A stretch of DNA of 64,000 nt. Source: Streptomyces narbonensis (lineage in GTDB: Bacteria > Actinomycetota > Actinomycetes > Streptomycetales > Streptomycetaceae). The stretch spans positions 124,001-188,000 of the forward strand of contig NZ_BMSF01000004.1 of NCBI RefSeq assembly GCF_014649015.1. The letters are read 5' to 3'. The position numbers and the translations under genes are program-made. Below the pieces are notes generated by a model. It was given only the letters and a program-made list of their open reading frames with translations. It made no database searches and had not been told where the DNA came from. Numbering within the stretch: position 1 is the first letter of the stretch; each line of letters begins with the position of its first letter. This document shows, one piece after another, positions 32,565-44,943 of the stretch.

Positions 32565-32942
32565 TCAGTGACGGACCAGGCAGAAGGGGTGCCCGGCCGG
32601 ATCGGCGTAGACCCGCCAGCTTCGGGTGGCGGGGCCTGCGTCCAGGAGGGTCGCGCCGTGGGCGAGGACCTGGGCCTGGGCCGCGCCCAGGTCCGGGACG
32701 CCGAAGTCGAGGTGGGCCTGCTGGGGGCGCTCGGGGTCCGGCCAGGTCGGGGGGCGGTGGTCGGTGACGCCCTGGAAGCAGAGGACGAGACCGCCGGGGG
32801 TGTGCAGCGTGGACCAGGCCTCGTCGAGGGACCAGCGGCGGTCCGGCCGGTCGACCTCCCCGCCCAGGACCTGGCGGTAGAACTCCGCGAGCGCGCGGGG
32901 CGCGGGACAGTCGATGACGAGGCACTGCAGGTCGGCGATCAC
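32565..32942 (-). CDS. VOC/glyoxalase-superfamily protein
   Basis: This 125-residue protein has paired beta-alpha-beta-beta-beta units (LVIDCPAPRALAEFYRQVLGGEVD; LDFGVPDLGAAQAQVLAHGA), ending YADPAGHPFCLVRH. It may be a dioxygenase, isomerase or resistance-type binding protein. The start is GTG 32942. A 16-bp tandem repeat fills the DNA upstream. Confidence 0.85.
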   Translation of the reverse strand: MIADLQCLVIDCPAPRALAEFYRQVLGGEVDRPDRRWSLDEAWSTLHTPGGLVLCFQGVTDHRPPTWPDPERPQQAHLDFGVPDLGAAQAQVLAHGATLLDAGPATRSWRVYADPAGHPFCLVRH

Positions 32943-32997
32943 GTCCGGAGCCTATAGACGCGGGGGCCGACCGCGTCAGGAGACATCCGCGTCAGGA

Positions 32998-33125
32998 GGC
33001 TTCCGCATCACGCGGCTTCCACGTCACGCGGCTTCCACGTCACGCGGCTTCCACGTCACGCGGCTTCCGCATCACGCGGCTTCCGCATCACGCGGCTTCC
33101 GCGTCAGGTGGCTTCCGCGTCAGGT
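32998..33125. repeat. 16-bp tandem repeat, 8 copies
   Basis: Eight copies of GGCTTCCRCRTCACGC (the last two end in AGGT) lie between the VOC gene start and the EamA gene end. The last copy includes the EamA stop codon. The repeats are contiguous with no spacers, so this is not a CRISPR array. Confidence 0.95.
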
Positions 33126-34091
33126 GGCGCGCTTCGTCGCGCGGGCCTGCATGCGGACCGCTCCCATGCTCGCCCCGATGACCAGGGCGATGGCCAGGGC
33201 GTCCGTGACCGACAGCGCCTGGCTCAGGATGAGGAAGCCGGCCGCCGCCGCGATGGCCGGTTCCAGGCTCATCAGGATCGCGAAGGTGGGTGCGGGCAGG
33301 CGGCGCAGGGCGAGGAGTTCGAGGGTGTACGGAAGGACCGACGACATCAGGGCGACGCCCAGGCCGAGCAGGACCGTCGACGGTACGAGGAGCTTGTCGC
33401 CCGCCTCCGCGATGCCCAGCGGCAGGCTGAGGACGGCCCCGAAGGCCATCGCGAGCGCGAGCCCGTCGGCCTGCGGGAAGCGGCGGCCGGTGCGGGCGCT
33501 GAAGACGATGTACGCCGCCCACATCGCGCCCGCCGCGAGGGCGAAGGCCGCGCCGACGGGATCGAGGCGGTCGAAGCCGCCGCCGCTGAGCAGGACGACG
33601 CCGCCGAGTGCGAGTCCGGCCCAGAGCAGGTTCGCCGCCCGGCGCGAGGCGACCACCGAGAGGATCAGCGGGCCGAGGACCTCCAGGGTCACGGCGGCGC
33701 CCAGCGGGATCCGGTCGGCGGCCTGGTAGAAGAGGATGTTCATCCCGGCCATGGCCGTGCCGAAGGCGACGATCGTGCCCCAGTCGGCCTTGCTGTAGCC
33801 GCGCACCGTGGGCCGGCAGACGGCCAGCAGGACGACGGCGGCGAGCACGAGCCGGAGGGTGACGACGCCGAGTGCGCCGGCGCGCGGCATGAGGAGGACG
33901 GCCACGGCCGAGCCGAACTGCACGGAGAGTCCGCCGGCGACGACCAGGGCGACGGGTCCGAGGTGACGACCGCCCCTCCTGGGCGCCACGGTTCCGGACG
34001 CCGCCTTCCCGGGTGCGGAGAGACTCGGACGCGCGACCGTCGCGGAGGCCGCCGGCGCGTCCTTGACCGGGCTGTTCACCGGACTGTTCAC
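33120..34091 (-). CDS. EamA/DMT-family transporter (RhtA-like)
   Basis: This 323-residue protein has a poorly conserved N-terminus (VNSPVNSPVK repeat) followed by ten hydrophobic segments in two EamA halves (GALGVVTLRLVLAAVVLLAV; LPAPTFAILMSLEPAIAAAAGFL). RhtA-like members export threonine/homoserine or other metabolites. GTG 34091 has GGAGGAG upstream. It is divergent from a LysR regulator. Confidence 0.88.
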   Translation of the reverse strand: MNSPVNSPVKDAPAASATVARPSLSAPGKAASGTVAPRRGGRHLGPVALVVAGGLSVQFGSAVAVLLMPRAGALGVVTLRLVLAAVVLLAVCRPTVRGYSKADWGTIVAFGTAMAGMNILFYQAADRIPLGAAVTLEVLGPLILSVVASRRAANLLWAGLALGGVVLLSGGGFDRLDPVGAAFALAAGAMWAAYIVFSARTGRRFPQADGLALAMAFGAVLSLPLGIAEAGDKLLVPSTVLLGLGVALMSSVLPYTLELLALRRLPAPTFAILMSLEPAIAAAAGFLILSQALSVTDALAIALVIGASMGAVRMQARATKRAT

Positions 34092-34122
34092 CGGGCCACT
34101 CCTCCACTCCACACCATCAATA

Positions 34123-34159
34123 GTTCACTTCACTGTACTTGAAGTTTAGCGAAGTGAAC
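34123..34159. promoter_or_regulatory. Inverted repeat in the EamA-LysR divergent promoter
   Basis: GTTCACTTC (34123-34131) and GAAGTGAAC (34151-34159) form a perfect 9-bp inverted repeat in an unusually AT-rich stretch. It is a likely operator for the LysR regulator or the EamA promoter. Confidence 0.6.
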
Positions 34160-34254
34160 TTCGCTCGCCCTCCCCGCCAGGATTCCGCTCTCACGCTACG
34201 AGCACCCGCGCGGCACCGGAAATGCCGATTGGGCTGCGGTTATGCTCCGAGGAC

Positions 34255-35112
34255 ATGAGCATCGAGTTGCGCCACCTCCGCTGCTTCCTCGCCATCGCCG
34301 AGGAACCCAGCCTGACCAGGGCGGCCGCCCGGCTCCACCTCACCCAGCCCGCCGTCTCCCGCACGCTCGCCGCGCTCGAAGCGCACCTCGGCGCCCGGCT
34401 CGTCGACCGCTCGACCCACCACCTCGCGCTCACCGCCGAGGGCCGGGCCTTCCAGGACAGGGCCGCCGCGGCCATCGCCGCCTTCGACGCCGCCGTCGAC
34501 CCGGCCAGGCTCCGGCACCGCCCCCTGCGCCTCGGGCACGCCTGGTCGGCCTTCGGCCCGTACACCACCCCGCTGCTCCGGCGCTGGCAGCGCCTCCACC
34601 CCGAGACCCCGCTCGAACTCCTCCGCATCGACGACCGCACGGCCGGGCTCGCCCGCGGCGAGGTGGACGCGGCGCTGCTCCGGGGCCCGGTCGACGCACC
34701 GGGTCTGGTCACCGAGGAGCTCGCCGCGGAGGAACGGGTCGCCGCGCTGCCCGCCGACAGCCCGCTCGCCGACCGAAGCGACCTCGCCCTCGGGGATCTG
34801 GCCGCCGAGACCATCGTCATCAACACGGTCTCCGGTGCGACCACGCTCGCGCTCTGGCCGGCCGGGGCCCGCCCGGCGGCCACCCTGACCGTCGCGAACA
34901 ACGACGACTGGCTCACCGCGATCGCCGCGGGCCGGGGCACCGGCGTCTCCTCCGTCTCCACCGCCACGCTCCACCCGCACCCGGGCATCGCCTACCGCCC
35001 TCTGTCCGACGCGCCGCCCCTGCCGTTGGTCCTGGCCTGGCGGGACGCCTTCCCGCACCCGGCGACGGCCGCGCTGGTCGCGATGGCCCGGGAGATCGTC
35101 AGGGGGGAGTGA
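34255..35112 (+). CDS. LysR-family regulator
   Basis: This 285-residue regulator has the LysR helix-turn-helix (IELRHLRCFLAIAEEPSLTR, then LHLTQPAVSRTLAALEAHLG) and a C-terminal substrate-binding fold. ATG 34255 begins MSIELRHLRCF as expected. It is divergent from the EamA exporter, its likely target. Its 3' end overlaps the convergent acetyltransferase by 14 bp. Confidence 0.92.
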   Translation: MSIELRHLRCFLAIAEEPSLTRAAARLHLTQPAVSRTLAALEAHLGARLVDRSTHHLALTAEGRAFQDRAAAAIAAFDAAVDPARLRHRPLRLGHAWSAFGPYTTPLLRRWQRLHPETPLELLRIDDRTAGLARGEVDAALLRGPVDAPGLVTEELAAEERVAALPADSPLADRSDLALGDLAAETIVINTVSGATTLALWPAGARPAATLTVANNDDWLTAIAAGRGTGVSSVSTATLHPHPGIAYRPLSDAPPLPLVLAWRDAFPHPATAALVAMAREIVRGE

Positions 35113-35680
35113 GAGAGGAACCCAGCGCCTCCCACTCCTCGCGGAGGATCCCGTACGTGATCGAGTCCCGCCAGGCACCCCGGACGTGGACGTGCCCCCG
35201 GATCCGCCCCTCTTCCACGAACCCGGCGGCGAGCAGCGTCCGCGCGGAGGCGGTGTTCAGGGGCGCGCGTGCGGCCCAGACCCGGTGCAGGCCGAGTTCC
35301 CCGAAGGCCAGCGCGAGCAGCAGCCCGACGGTCTCGCGCCCGTACCCGACGCCCCACACCTCGGGCCGCAGCGCGAAGCCCATGGTCGCCGCGCGCTGCT
35401 GATGCGGATCGACGGCGAGCCGCCCGAACCCGACGAGCGCGGCAGTGTCCCGCTCGACGACCCCGAGGGCGTACTCCTCCCGGGGAAGGGCCCGCGCGGA
35501 GAGCATCGACCGCTCGACGATCCCCCGGACCTCGTCGAGGGACCGGGGCGGGAAGCTGAGGTGCTCGGTCGCGGCCTCGGAGCCGTAGACGCCGTGCACG
35601 GCCGGTACGTCGCCGGCGACGAGCTCGCGCAGCACGAGCCGGTCGTCACGCCGGAAGCTCCCACCAGGGGCCGGACCCAT
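35099..35680 (-). CDS. GNAT acetyltransferase (RimJ/RimL-like)
   Basis: This 193-residue GNAT has LVLRELVAGDVPAVHGVYGS, the acetyl-CoA loop FALRPEVWGVGYGRETVGLLL and NTASARTLLAAGFVEEGRIRG. It is related to ribosomal-protein or antibiotic N-acetyltransferases. ATG 35680 follows GGAGGG. It is convergent with, and overlaps, the LysR gene. Confidence 0.88.
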   Translation of the reverse strand: MGPAPGGSFRRDDRLVLRELVAGDVPAVHGVYGSEAATEHLSFPPRSLDEVRGIVERSMLSARALPREEYALGVVERDTAALVGFGRLAVDPHQQRAATMGFALRPEVWGVGYGRETVGLLLALAFGELGLHRVWAARAPLNTASARTLLAAGFVEEGRIRGHVHVRGAWRDSITYGILREEWEALGSSLTPP

Positions 35681-35751
35681 GCAACCACCCTCCGTTCGCC
35701 GGAACACGCCGACTGGGGCCCCGGGAAAGAGCGGTTCACTACCCTGCACGA

Positions 35752-37254
35752 GTGCTTTCCTATGATGAGTTGACCCAGCCGGAGCGGGAGTTGTGGGATG
35801 CCTTCCCCGAGGGGCGTCGAGTAAGCCTGCGTACGAGCGCGTCCGATGCGAGCGGGTACGCCGCCGGCACCGAGCACGCCCCCGAACACTCCGTCCGGGC
35901 CGCCGTCATCACAGCGCTGCTCCTCGGCGCGAACGGCGAGCGAGCCGGCGCCGTCTCGGCCCTGCAGCTCGCCGGAGCGCGGATCACCGGCACCCTCGAC
36001 CTGTCCGGAGCGGAGGTCGGCCACACCCTGTGGCTGGAGAACTGCCTGCTGGACGAAGCGGTGAGGCTACGGGGAGCGACGACCAGGACGGTGCGGATCC
36101 GGAACTGCCGGGTCCCCGGAATCGACGCCGGGCTCGCCCGGATCGAGGGCGCCCTGGACCTCAGGAGCACGACCGTCGAAGGCGGCTGCCTAACCCTCAT
36201 CCACGCCCGCGTGGCAGGGGAGCTGGCCCTGACCGACGCCAGGATCTCCGGCCCGGAGGAATGGGCGGTGTTCGCCGGCGGACTCGTCATGGAGGGCGCC
36301 GTGTTCGCCAAGCGGCTCATCACACGGGGCGGGGTCCGGATCCCCGGCGCACAACTGCCCGGGGGCCTCTTCCTCCAGGGCGCCCGACTGGAGAACCCCG
36401 ACGGCACCGCACTCGCCGCAGGCCATGTCGTCGCCTCGACCATCGACTGCTCCCAGGGGTTCACCGCCCAGGGCGTCGTACGGCTGCGAGGTGCGCGCAT
36501 CGAGGACATGCTGACCTTCGAGGGAGCGCATCTGAACGGGGTCGGCACCGCCCTGGTCGGCACCGCCATGCACGTGGGCGACTTCGACTTCAGGACCGCC
36601 ACGCCCCCCACCGGAGCGGTGGATCTCCGGTCCGCGCACGCCACCTGGTGTCAGGACGGCGAGCGGTCCTGGCCGGAGGAAGTACTGCTCGAAGGGTTCA
36701 CGTACGACTCCATCCGGTCCGGGGACACGACCTTCGCAACAGGCGCGACGACACGCGACGATGTCGCGAACCGCCTGGCATGGGTCCGCAGGAATCCCGG
36801 CTACGCGCCGCAGCCGTACGAGCAACTGGCGGGCCGGTACCGGCAGATAGGCCACGACGGCGACGCGCGCAGGGTGCTCCTCGCGAAACAGCGCCACCGC
36901 CGCCGCACGCTGCACCCCGCCGGACGCCTGTGGGGCCACCTTCTGGACGTCACCGTCGGCTACGGCTACCGCCCCTGGCTGGCCGGCGTATGGCTCCTCG
37001 CGCTGACCCTGCTCGGCACGCTCGTCTTCCGAGCCGACTCCCCCTCCCCGGTGAAGCCGGGAGAAGGCGCCCCGTTCCAGCCCTTCGTCTACACCCTCGA
37101 CCTGCTCATTCCCATCGGCGGCCTCGGGCACCGCACGGCCTGGTACTGGACGGACGGCGTCAGCCAGTGGCTGGCCTACGTGCTGATCGCCACGGGCTGG
37201 ATGCTCACCACGGCCGTCGTCGCGGGGATGACCAGGACCCTGAACAGGAACTAG
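35752..37254 (+). CDS. Pentapeptide-like repeat membrane protein
   Basis: This is a 500-residue protein. Residues ~65-330 form a right-handed beta-helix-like array of A/L-rich short repeats (LQLAGARITGTLDLSGAEVG, VRLRGARIEDMLTFEGAHL). A basic linker follows, then two or three C-terminal TM segments (LAGVWLLALTLLGTLVF; WLAYVLIATGWMLTTAVVAG). Streptomyces genomes carry several, often called 'membrane-associated oxidoreductase', but I see no redox motif. GTG 35752 is the likely start. Confidence 0.78.
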   Translation: MLSYDELTQPERELWDAFPEGRRVSLRTSASDASGYAAGTEHAPEHSVRAAVITALLLGANGERAGAVSALQLAGARITGTLDLSGAEVGHTLWLENCLLDEAVRLRGATTRTVRIRNCRVPGIDAGLARIEGALDLRSTTVEGGCLTLIHARVAGELALTDARISGPEEWAVFAGGLVMEGAVFAKRLITRGGVRIPGAQLPGGLFLQGARLENPDGTALAAGHVVASTIDCSQGFTAQGVVRLRGARIEDMLTFEGAHLNGVGTALVGTAMHVGDFDFRTATPPTGAVDLRSAHATWCQDGERSWPEEVLLEGFTYDSIRSGDTTFATGATTRDDVANRLAWVRRNPGYAPQPYEQLAGRYRQIGHDGDARRVLLAKQRHRRRTLHPAGRLWGHLLDVTVGYGYRPWLAGVWLLALTLLGTLVFRADSPSPVKPGEGAPFQPFVYTLDLLIPIGGLGHRTAWYWTDGVSQWLAYVLIATGWMLTTAVVAGMTRTLNRN

Positions 37255-37261
37255 GGACTTT

Positions 37262-37287
37262 CCGGACGCCCTCTAGGGGGTGTCCGG
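37262..37287. terminator. Terminator-like hairpin
   Basis: CCGGAC-GCCC-TCTA-GGGGG-TGTCCGG forms a stem just after the pentapeptide-like gene, between it and the convergent ppnP gene. Confidence 0.6.
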
Positions 37288-37358
37288 CGGGCCCGGGCGC
37301 GGCCAGGCGCCCCGAACCCGTCGGACTTCCCGCCTCAGGTACCGAAGGAGAGCTCCGC

Positions 37359-37640
37359 TCAGCGGTATTCGCAGAGGTACGCGGTCGCGACCTCGACCTT
37401 CAGCTGGAACGTGCTGTCACCCGGGACCTCGAACCGCGTGCCCGCCCCGAAGGTCTCCCAGTCACCGGCGCCCGGCAGCTTCACCGTCAGGGCGCCGCTG
37501 ACCACGTGCATCGTCTCCGGAGCGGCCGTGCCGAACTCGTACTCGCCGGGAGCCATGACGCCGACGGTCGCCGGGCCCTGCTCCTGCTCGAAGGCGATCG
37601 ACTTGACCGTGCCGTCGAAGTATTCGTTGACCTTGAACAT
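37359..37640 (-). CDS. ppnP: Pyrimidine/purine nucleoside phosphorylase PpnP
   Basis: This 93-residue cupin-like protein (formerly DUF1255) has [44 protein letters not shown] and [16 protein letters not shown]. It matches E. coli PpnP over its whole length. It cleaves nucleosides with phosphate. GGAGG precedes ATG 37640. Confidence 0.9.
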   Translation of the reverse strand: MFKVNEYFDGTVKSIAFEQEQGPATVGVMAPGEYEFGTAAPETMHVVSGALTVKLPGAGDWETFGAGTRFEVPGDSTFQLKVEVATAYLCEYR

Positions 37641-37642
37641 GA

Positions 37643-41635
<3,993 letters not shown>

Positions 41636-41666
41636 ACCCGTAGTACGCGGAGTACGCACGCACGAA

Positions 41667-41701
41667 GGGCCCGGCGTCGGATCTCGTCCGACGCCGGGCC
41701 C
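41667..41701 (+). terminator. 15-bp perfect terminator after serC
   Basis: GGGCCCGGCGTCGGA, loop TCTCG, then its exact complement. It lies 31 bp after the serC stop. Confidence 0.85.
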
Positions 41702-41703
41702 GC

Positions 41704-41770
41704 GTGCGTCACCGGCCCCGTACGTGCTCGTGCGTCACCGGACCCGTACGTGCTCGTGCGTCACCGGCTC
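41704..41770. repeat. 26-bp tandem repeat, 2.6 copies
   Basis: Units at 41704-41729, 41730-41755 and 41756-41770 (partial) differ by one base. The last includes the stop codon of the ABC-2 permease. Confidence 0.9.
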
Positions 41771-42654
41771 AGCGACCGGTAGCGGCGGACCGCGAGGGGC
41801 AGGAAGACCGCCGTGACCGCCAGGGGCCAGGCGAAGGCCATCAGGACCGCGTGCTGTTCGACCCAGGAACCGCCGCCCGCGCCGGGGTTGCCGAAGAGTT
41901 CGCGGGTGGCCGTGACCGTGGACGAGATCGGGTTCCAGGCGGCGACGGGCGCGAGCCAGGAGGGCATCAGCGCCGGCGCCACGTACACGCTGGAGATCAT
42001 CGTGACCGGGAAGATCACCGCGTAGAGGGCGCCCGCCGCCTCCGTGTTCGGCAGGACGAGACCGCACCACACGCCCACCCAGATGAGGCTGAAGCGCAGG
42101 AACAGCAGCAGGCCGAAGCCGAGGAGGGTCGCGCCGGGTCCGCCGTCCGAGGTCCAGCCGATGGCGAGGGCGGTCGCGGCGAGGATGGCGAGCTCGGCGG
42201 CGGCGACCATGAGGTCGGAGAGGCTCCGGCCGATGGGGACGGCGGACGGGGCCATCGGCATGGAGCGGAACCGGTCGACGACCCCCTTGGAGTTGTCGGA
42301 GACGACGGCCGCCGCGGTGTTCATGAGCCCGAAGGCCATGGTCATGGTGAACATCCCCGGCATGAGGAACTCGCGGTAGTCACCGCCGCCCGGCACCAGC
42401 ATGGCGCTGCCGAAGACGAAGCCGTAGAGGAGCACGGAGACGATGGGGAAGCCGAGCTGCCAGACGATGGCGGAGGGTGTGCGGCGGTAGTTGAGCAGGG
42501 TGCGGCGGACGAGGGTCAGGGTGTCGGCGCAGGCCCAGTAGGCACGGTTGGCGGTGGCAGCACCAGGGCCGGTACCAGTGCCGGTGCCTGTACCAGCGCC
42601 TGTACCAGTGCCGGTGCCGGTGCCGGTGCCGGTGATGTCGTTGACCGTGCTCAT
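41761..42654 (-). CDS. ABC-2 type permease (DrrB-like)
   Basis: This 297-residue permease has six hydrophobic segments and the ABC2_membrane pattern ([58 protein letters not shown]). Residues 8-32 are a Gly-Thr repeat encoded by a GGTACC/GGTGCC-like hexamer array (about 42555-42637). The ATG overlaps the ATPase stop (ATGA). With the ATPase it forms a DrrAB-type drug exporter. Confidence 0.92.
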   Translation of the reverse strand: MSTVNDITGTGTGTGTGTGAGTGTGTGTGPGAATANRAYWACADTLTLVRRTLLNYRRTPSAIVWQLGFPIVSVLLYGFVFGSAMLVPGGGDYREFLMPGMFTMTMAFGLMNTAAAVVSDNSKGVVDRFRSMPMAPSAVPIGRSLSDLMVAAAELAILAATALAIGWTSDGGPGATLLGFGLLLFLRFSLIWVGVWCGLVLPNTEAAGALYAVIFPVTMISSVYVAPALMPSWLAPVAAWNPISSTVTATRELFGNPGAGGGSWVEQHAVLMAFAWPLAVTAVFLPLAVRRYRSLSR

Positions 42655-43646
42655 GCGGCGACCTCTTCCTTCTCCGTGTCCGTGGTGGTCTCCCGGCCGC
42701 CGGTCAGCTTGAGGAAGACGTCGTCGAGGGCGGGGCGGCGCAGTGCCAGGTCCTCGACGGCGATCCGTTCCTCCTGGAGCGTGCGGGCGACCTCGGTCAG
42801 GGCGGCGACCCGGTCGGTGACGGGGGCGTGGACGCGCCGTTCGGCCTCGTCGGTACGGGGGTCGGTGCCCGCGATCCGGGCGAGGACCGCGCGGGCGGCC
42901 GGGAGGTCGGCGGGCTCGGCCACGACGACCTCGACGCGGTCGCCGCCGACCCGGTCCTTGAGGCCGTCGGGGGTGTCGTCGGCGATGGCCCTGCCCCGGT
43001 CCATGACGGTGATCCGGGAGGCGAGCCGGTCGGCCTCGTCCAGGTACTGGGTGGTGAGCAGGACGGTCGTCCCGCCCGCGACGAGGGTGCGGACCGCGTC
43101 CCAGACCTCGCCCCGGGCGCGCGGGTCGAGGCCGGTGGTCGGCTCGTCCAGGAAGAGGACGGCGGGCGCGAGGATCATCGAGGCGGCGAGGTCGAGGCGG
43201 CGGCGCATGCCTCCGCTGTACTGGCCGGCGCCCTTGTCGGCGGCCTCGGTGAGGGCGAAGAGGTCGAGGAGTTCACCGGCCCGGACGCGGGCGGCGCGGC
43301 CGCCGAGGTGGAAGAGGCGGCCGAAGAGTTCGAGGTTCTGGCGCCCGGTGAGGCCCTCGTCCACGGCGGCGAACTGGCCGACGAGGCCGATGCGGGCGCG
43401 GACGCCGCGCGGGTCGCGGGCCACGTCGACGCCGGCGACCTCGGCGCGGCCGCCGTCGGCCCTGAGGAGGGTCGCGAGGATGCGGACGGCGGTGGTCTTG
43501 CCCGCGCCGTTGGGGCCGAGGAGGCCGTGGACGGTGCCGGGGCGGACGGCGAGGTCGAAGCCGTCGAGGGCGTGGGTGACGTCGTCGCGCCGTTTCTTTC
43601 CGTACCGCTTGCTCAAGCCCTCGGCGAGGACGGCGTGTTCGGGCAT
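42651..43646 (-). CDS. DrrA-like ABC transporter ATP-binding protein
   Basis: This 331-residue ATPase of the daunorubicin-resistance family has Walker [10 protein letters not shown], signature [12 protein letters not shown], Walker [12 protein letters not shown], switch [10 protein letters not shown] and the C-terminal DrrA extension. It powers the neighbouring permease. Its start faces a TetR gene with twin operators in between. Confidence 0.95.
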   Translation of the reverse strand: MPEHAVLAEGLSKRYGKKRRDDVTHALDGFDLAVRPGTVHGLLGPNGAGKTTAVRILATLLRADGGRAEVAGVDVARDPRGVRARIGLVGQFAAVDEGLTGRQNLELFGRLFHLGGRAARVRAGELLDLFALTEAADKGAGQYSGGMRRRLDLAASMILAPAVLFLDEPTTGLDPRARGEVWDAVRTLVAGGTTVLLTTQYLDEADRLASRITVMDRGRAIADDTPDGLKDRVGGDRVEVVVAEPADLPAARAVLARIAGTDPRTDEAERRVHAPVTDRVAALTEVARTLQEERIAVEDLALRRPALDDVFLKLTGGRETTTDTEKEEVAA

Positions 43647-43691
43647 GGGGGACCTCCGGTGGGTCGTGGACTCGCGTCGCCGCGAGCATCT

Positions 43692-43727
43692 GAGTACACC
43701 GTACCCAATTAAGAGTACAGCGTACTC
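43692..43727. promoter_or_regulatory. Twin TetR operators
   Basis: GAGTACACCGTACCC (43692-43706) and GAGTACAGCGTACTC (43713-43727, near perfect palindrome) lie between the DrrAB operon and the TetR gene. Both fit GAGTAC-N3-GTACTC. Confidence 0.78.
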
Positions 43728-43738
43728 AGTTTTAGAGT
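43709..43738 (+). promoter_or_regulatory. Leaderless promoter of the TetR gene
   Basis: -35 TTAAGA (43709-43714), 18-bp spacer, -10 TAGAGT (43733-43738). The start point would fall at or beside ATG 43745. The second operator lies within the spacer, consistent with autorepression. Confidence 0.6.
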
Positions 43739-43744
43739 GGCGGC

Positions 43745-44491
43745 ATGACGACGAGCAGCCTCGACCTCCTCTGGGGCACGGGCGACCGACCCAGCCGCGG
43801 CCCCAAGCCGGGCCTCACCCTCGACCGGATCGTCGCCACGGCCGTCGGCCTGGCCGACGCCGAAGGCCTCGACGCCGTCTCGATGCGGCGGGTGGCGGGC
43901 GAGCTCGGCGTCGGCACGATGTCGCTCTACCGGTACGTCCCCGGCAAGACCGAGCTCCTCGACCTGATGCTCGACCGCGTCCAGGGCGAGTCCTTCGAGG
44001 CCGACCCGCCCCCGCCCACCCACTGGCGCGACACGATCACGGAGCTCGCCCGCACGACCCTCGGCCTCTACCGGGCCCACCCCTGGCTGCTCAAGGTCAA
44101 CGAGGCCCGCTCCGTCCTCGGCCCGAGCGCGCTGCGCGGCCTGGAGCTCTGCCTGTCGGGGCTCAAGGGGCCGCACGGCATGGGGCTGGGCGACCCCGAG
44201 ACCATCTCGGTCATCATCACCGTGCAGAGCTACACGGCGGGCATCGCCCGCATGGAGCTCCAGACCGTCGAGGCCGCGAAGGAGACCGGCGTGGACGACG
44301 AGGAGTTCTGGCGCACACAACAGCCCTACCTGGAGCGGGCGATGGCCTCCGGCGCCTACCCGCTGATGGCGGCCATGGCCGAGGACACCTTCTCCCGCGA
44401 GGTCGACCACTTCGCCTTCGGCCTCGAACGGCTCCTGGACGGCTTCGAGATCCTCGTCGCGAAGACGGGCGGCGGCAGCGACGCGCGCTGA
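43745..44491 (+). CDS. TetR-family regulator of the DrrAB exporter
   Basis: This 248-residue TetR with the TetR_C_1 type C-terminal domain has the HTH LTLDRIVATAVGLADAEGLD, then GELGVGTMSLYRYVPGKTEL. It is divergent from the exporter genes. Twin operators overlap both promoters, and the transcript is predicted to be leaderless. Confidence 0.92.
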   Translation: MTTSSLDLLWGTGDRPSRGPKPGLTLDRIVATAVGLADAEGLDAVSMRRVAGELGVGTMSLYRYVPGKTELLDLMLDRVQGESFEADPPPPTHWRDTITELARTTLGLYRAHPWLLKVNEARSVLGPSALRGLELCLSGLKGPHGMGLGDPETISVIITVQSYTAGIARMELQTVEAAKETGVDDEEFWRTQQPYLERAMASGAYPLMAAMAEDTFSREVDHFAFGLERLLDGFEILVAKTGGGSDAR

Positions 44492-44520
44492 GGCGCCCCT
44501 TCGCGGCGGATCGGCCCGTC

Positions 44521-44886
44521 TCAGCCCATCTGCGCCTTCACGTGATCGATCACCGCGGCGAACTCGTCGGTCGGCGAGAACTCCACGAGGTCGACGTCCT
44601 CAAGGGCCTCGGGCGCATGACCCGGGCTCCAGTAGTAGGCCTGTCCGGCCTCGTAGATCTCCTCACCGGAGGCGGTCCGCATCCTGATCCGGCCCTTCAG
44701 GAGGTAACCCCAGTGGGGGCACGGGCACAGGTCGTCCTCCAGGCCCTTGAACGCCGGCGCCATGTCGGTGCCGGCCGGAAGGTGGATGAAGGCGGCGCTC
44801 ATGCCTCCTCCGGCCTCCTTCAGGCGCAGCTCCACGCCGCCGCCCTCCATGGCGACGGGAGTGGACTCTCGGCTGGTTGCCGTCAT
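44521..44886 (-). CDS. Cupin-fold protein
   Basis: This 121-residue single-domain protein has MSAAFIHLPAGTDMAPAFKG, CPHWGYLLKGRIRMRTASGE, then EAGQAYYWSPGHAPEAL. The layout is cupin-like with few metal ligands (His in CPHWG and PGHAP). The function is unknown. Confidence 0.75.
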   Translation of the reverse strand: MTATSRESTPVAMEGGGVELRLKEAGGGMSAAFIHLPAGTDMAPAFKGLEDDLCPCPHWGYLLKGRIRMRTASGEEIYEAGQAYYWSPGHAPEALEDVDLVEFSPTDEFAAVIDHVKAQMG

Positions 44887-44943
44887 GACTCCTCCACGGG
44901 TGGCGGCGGTCTTCCGGTCTCCTTCCAGTCTCGCCCCCGCGGG

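Noticed and set aside
32998..33125. Possible CRISPR array
   Set aside because: Repeats are 16 bp and contiguous with no unique spacers, and no cas genes are near.
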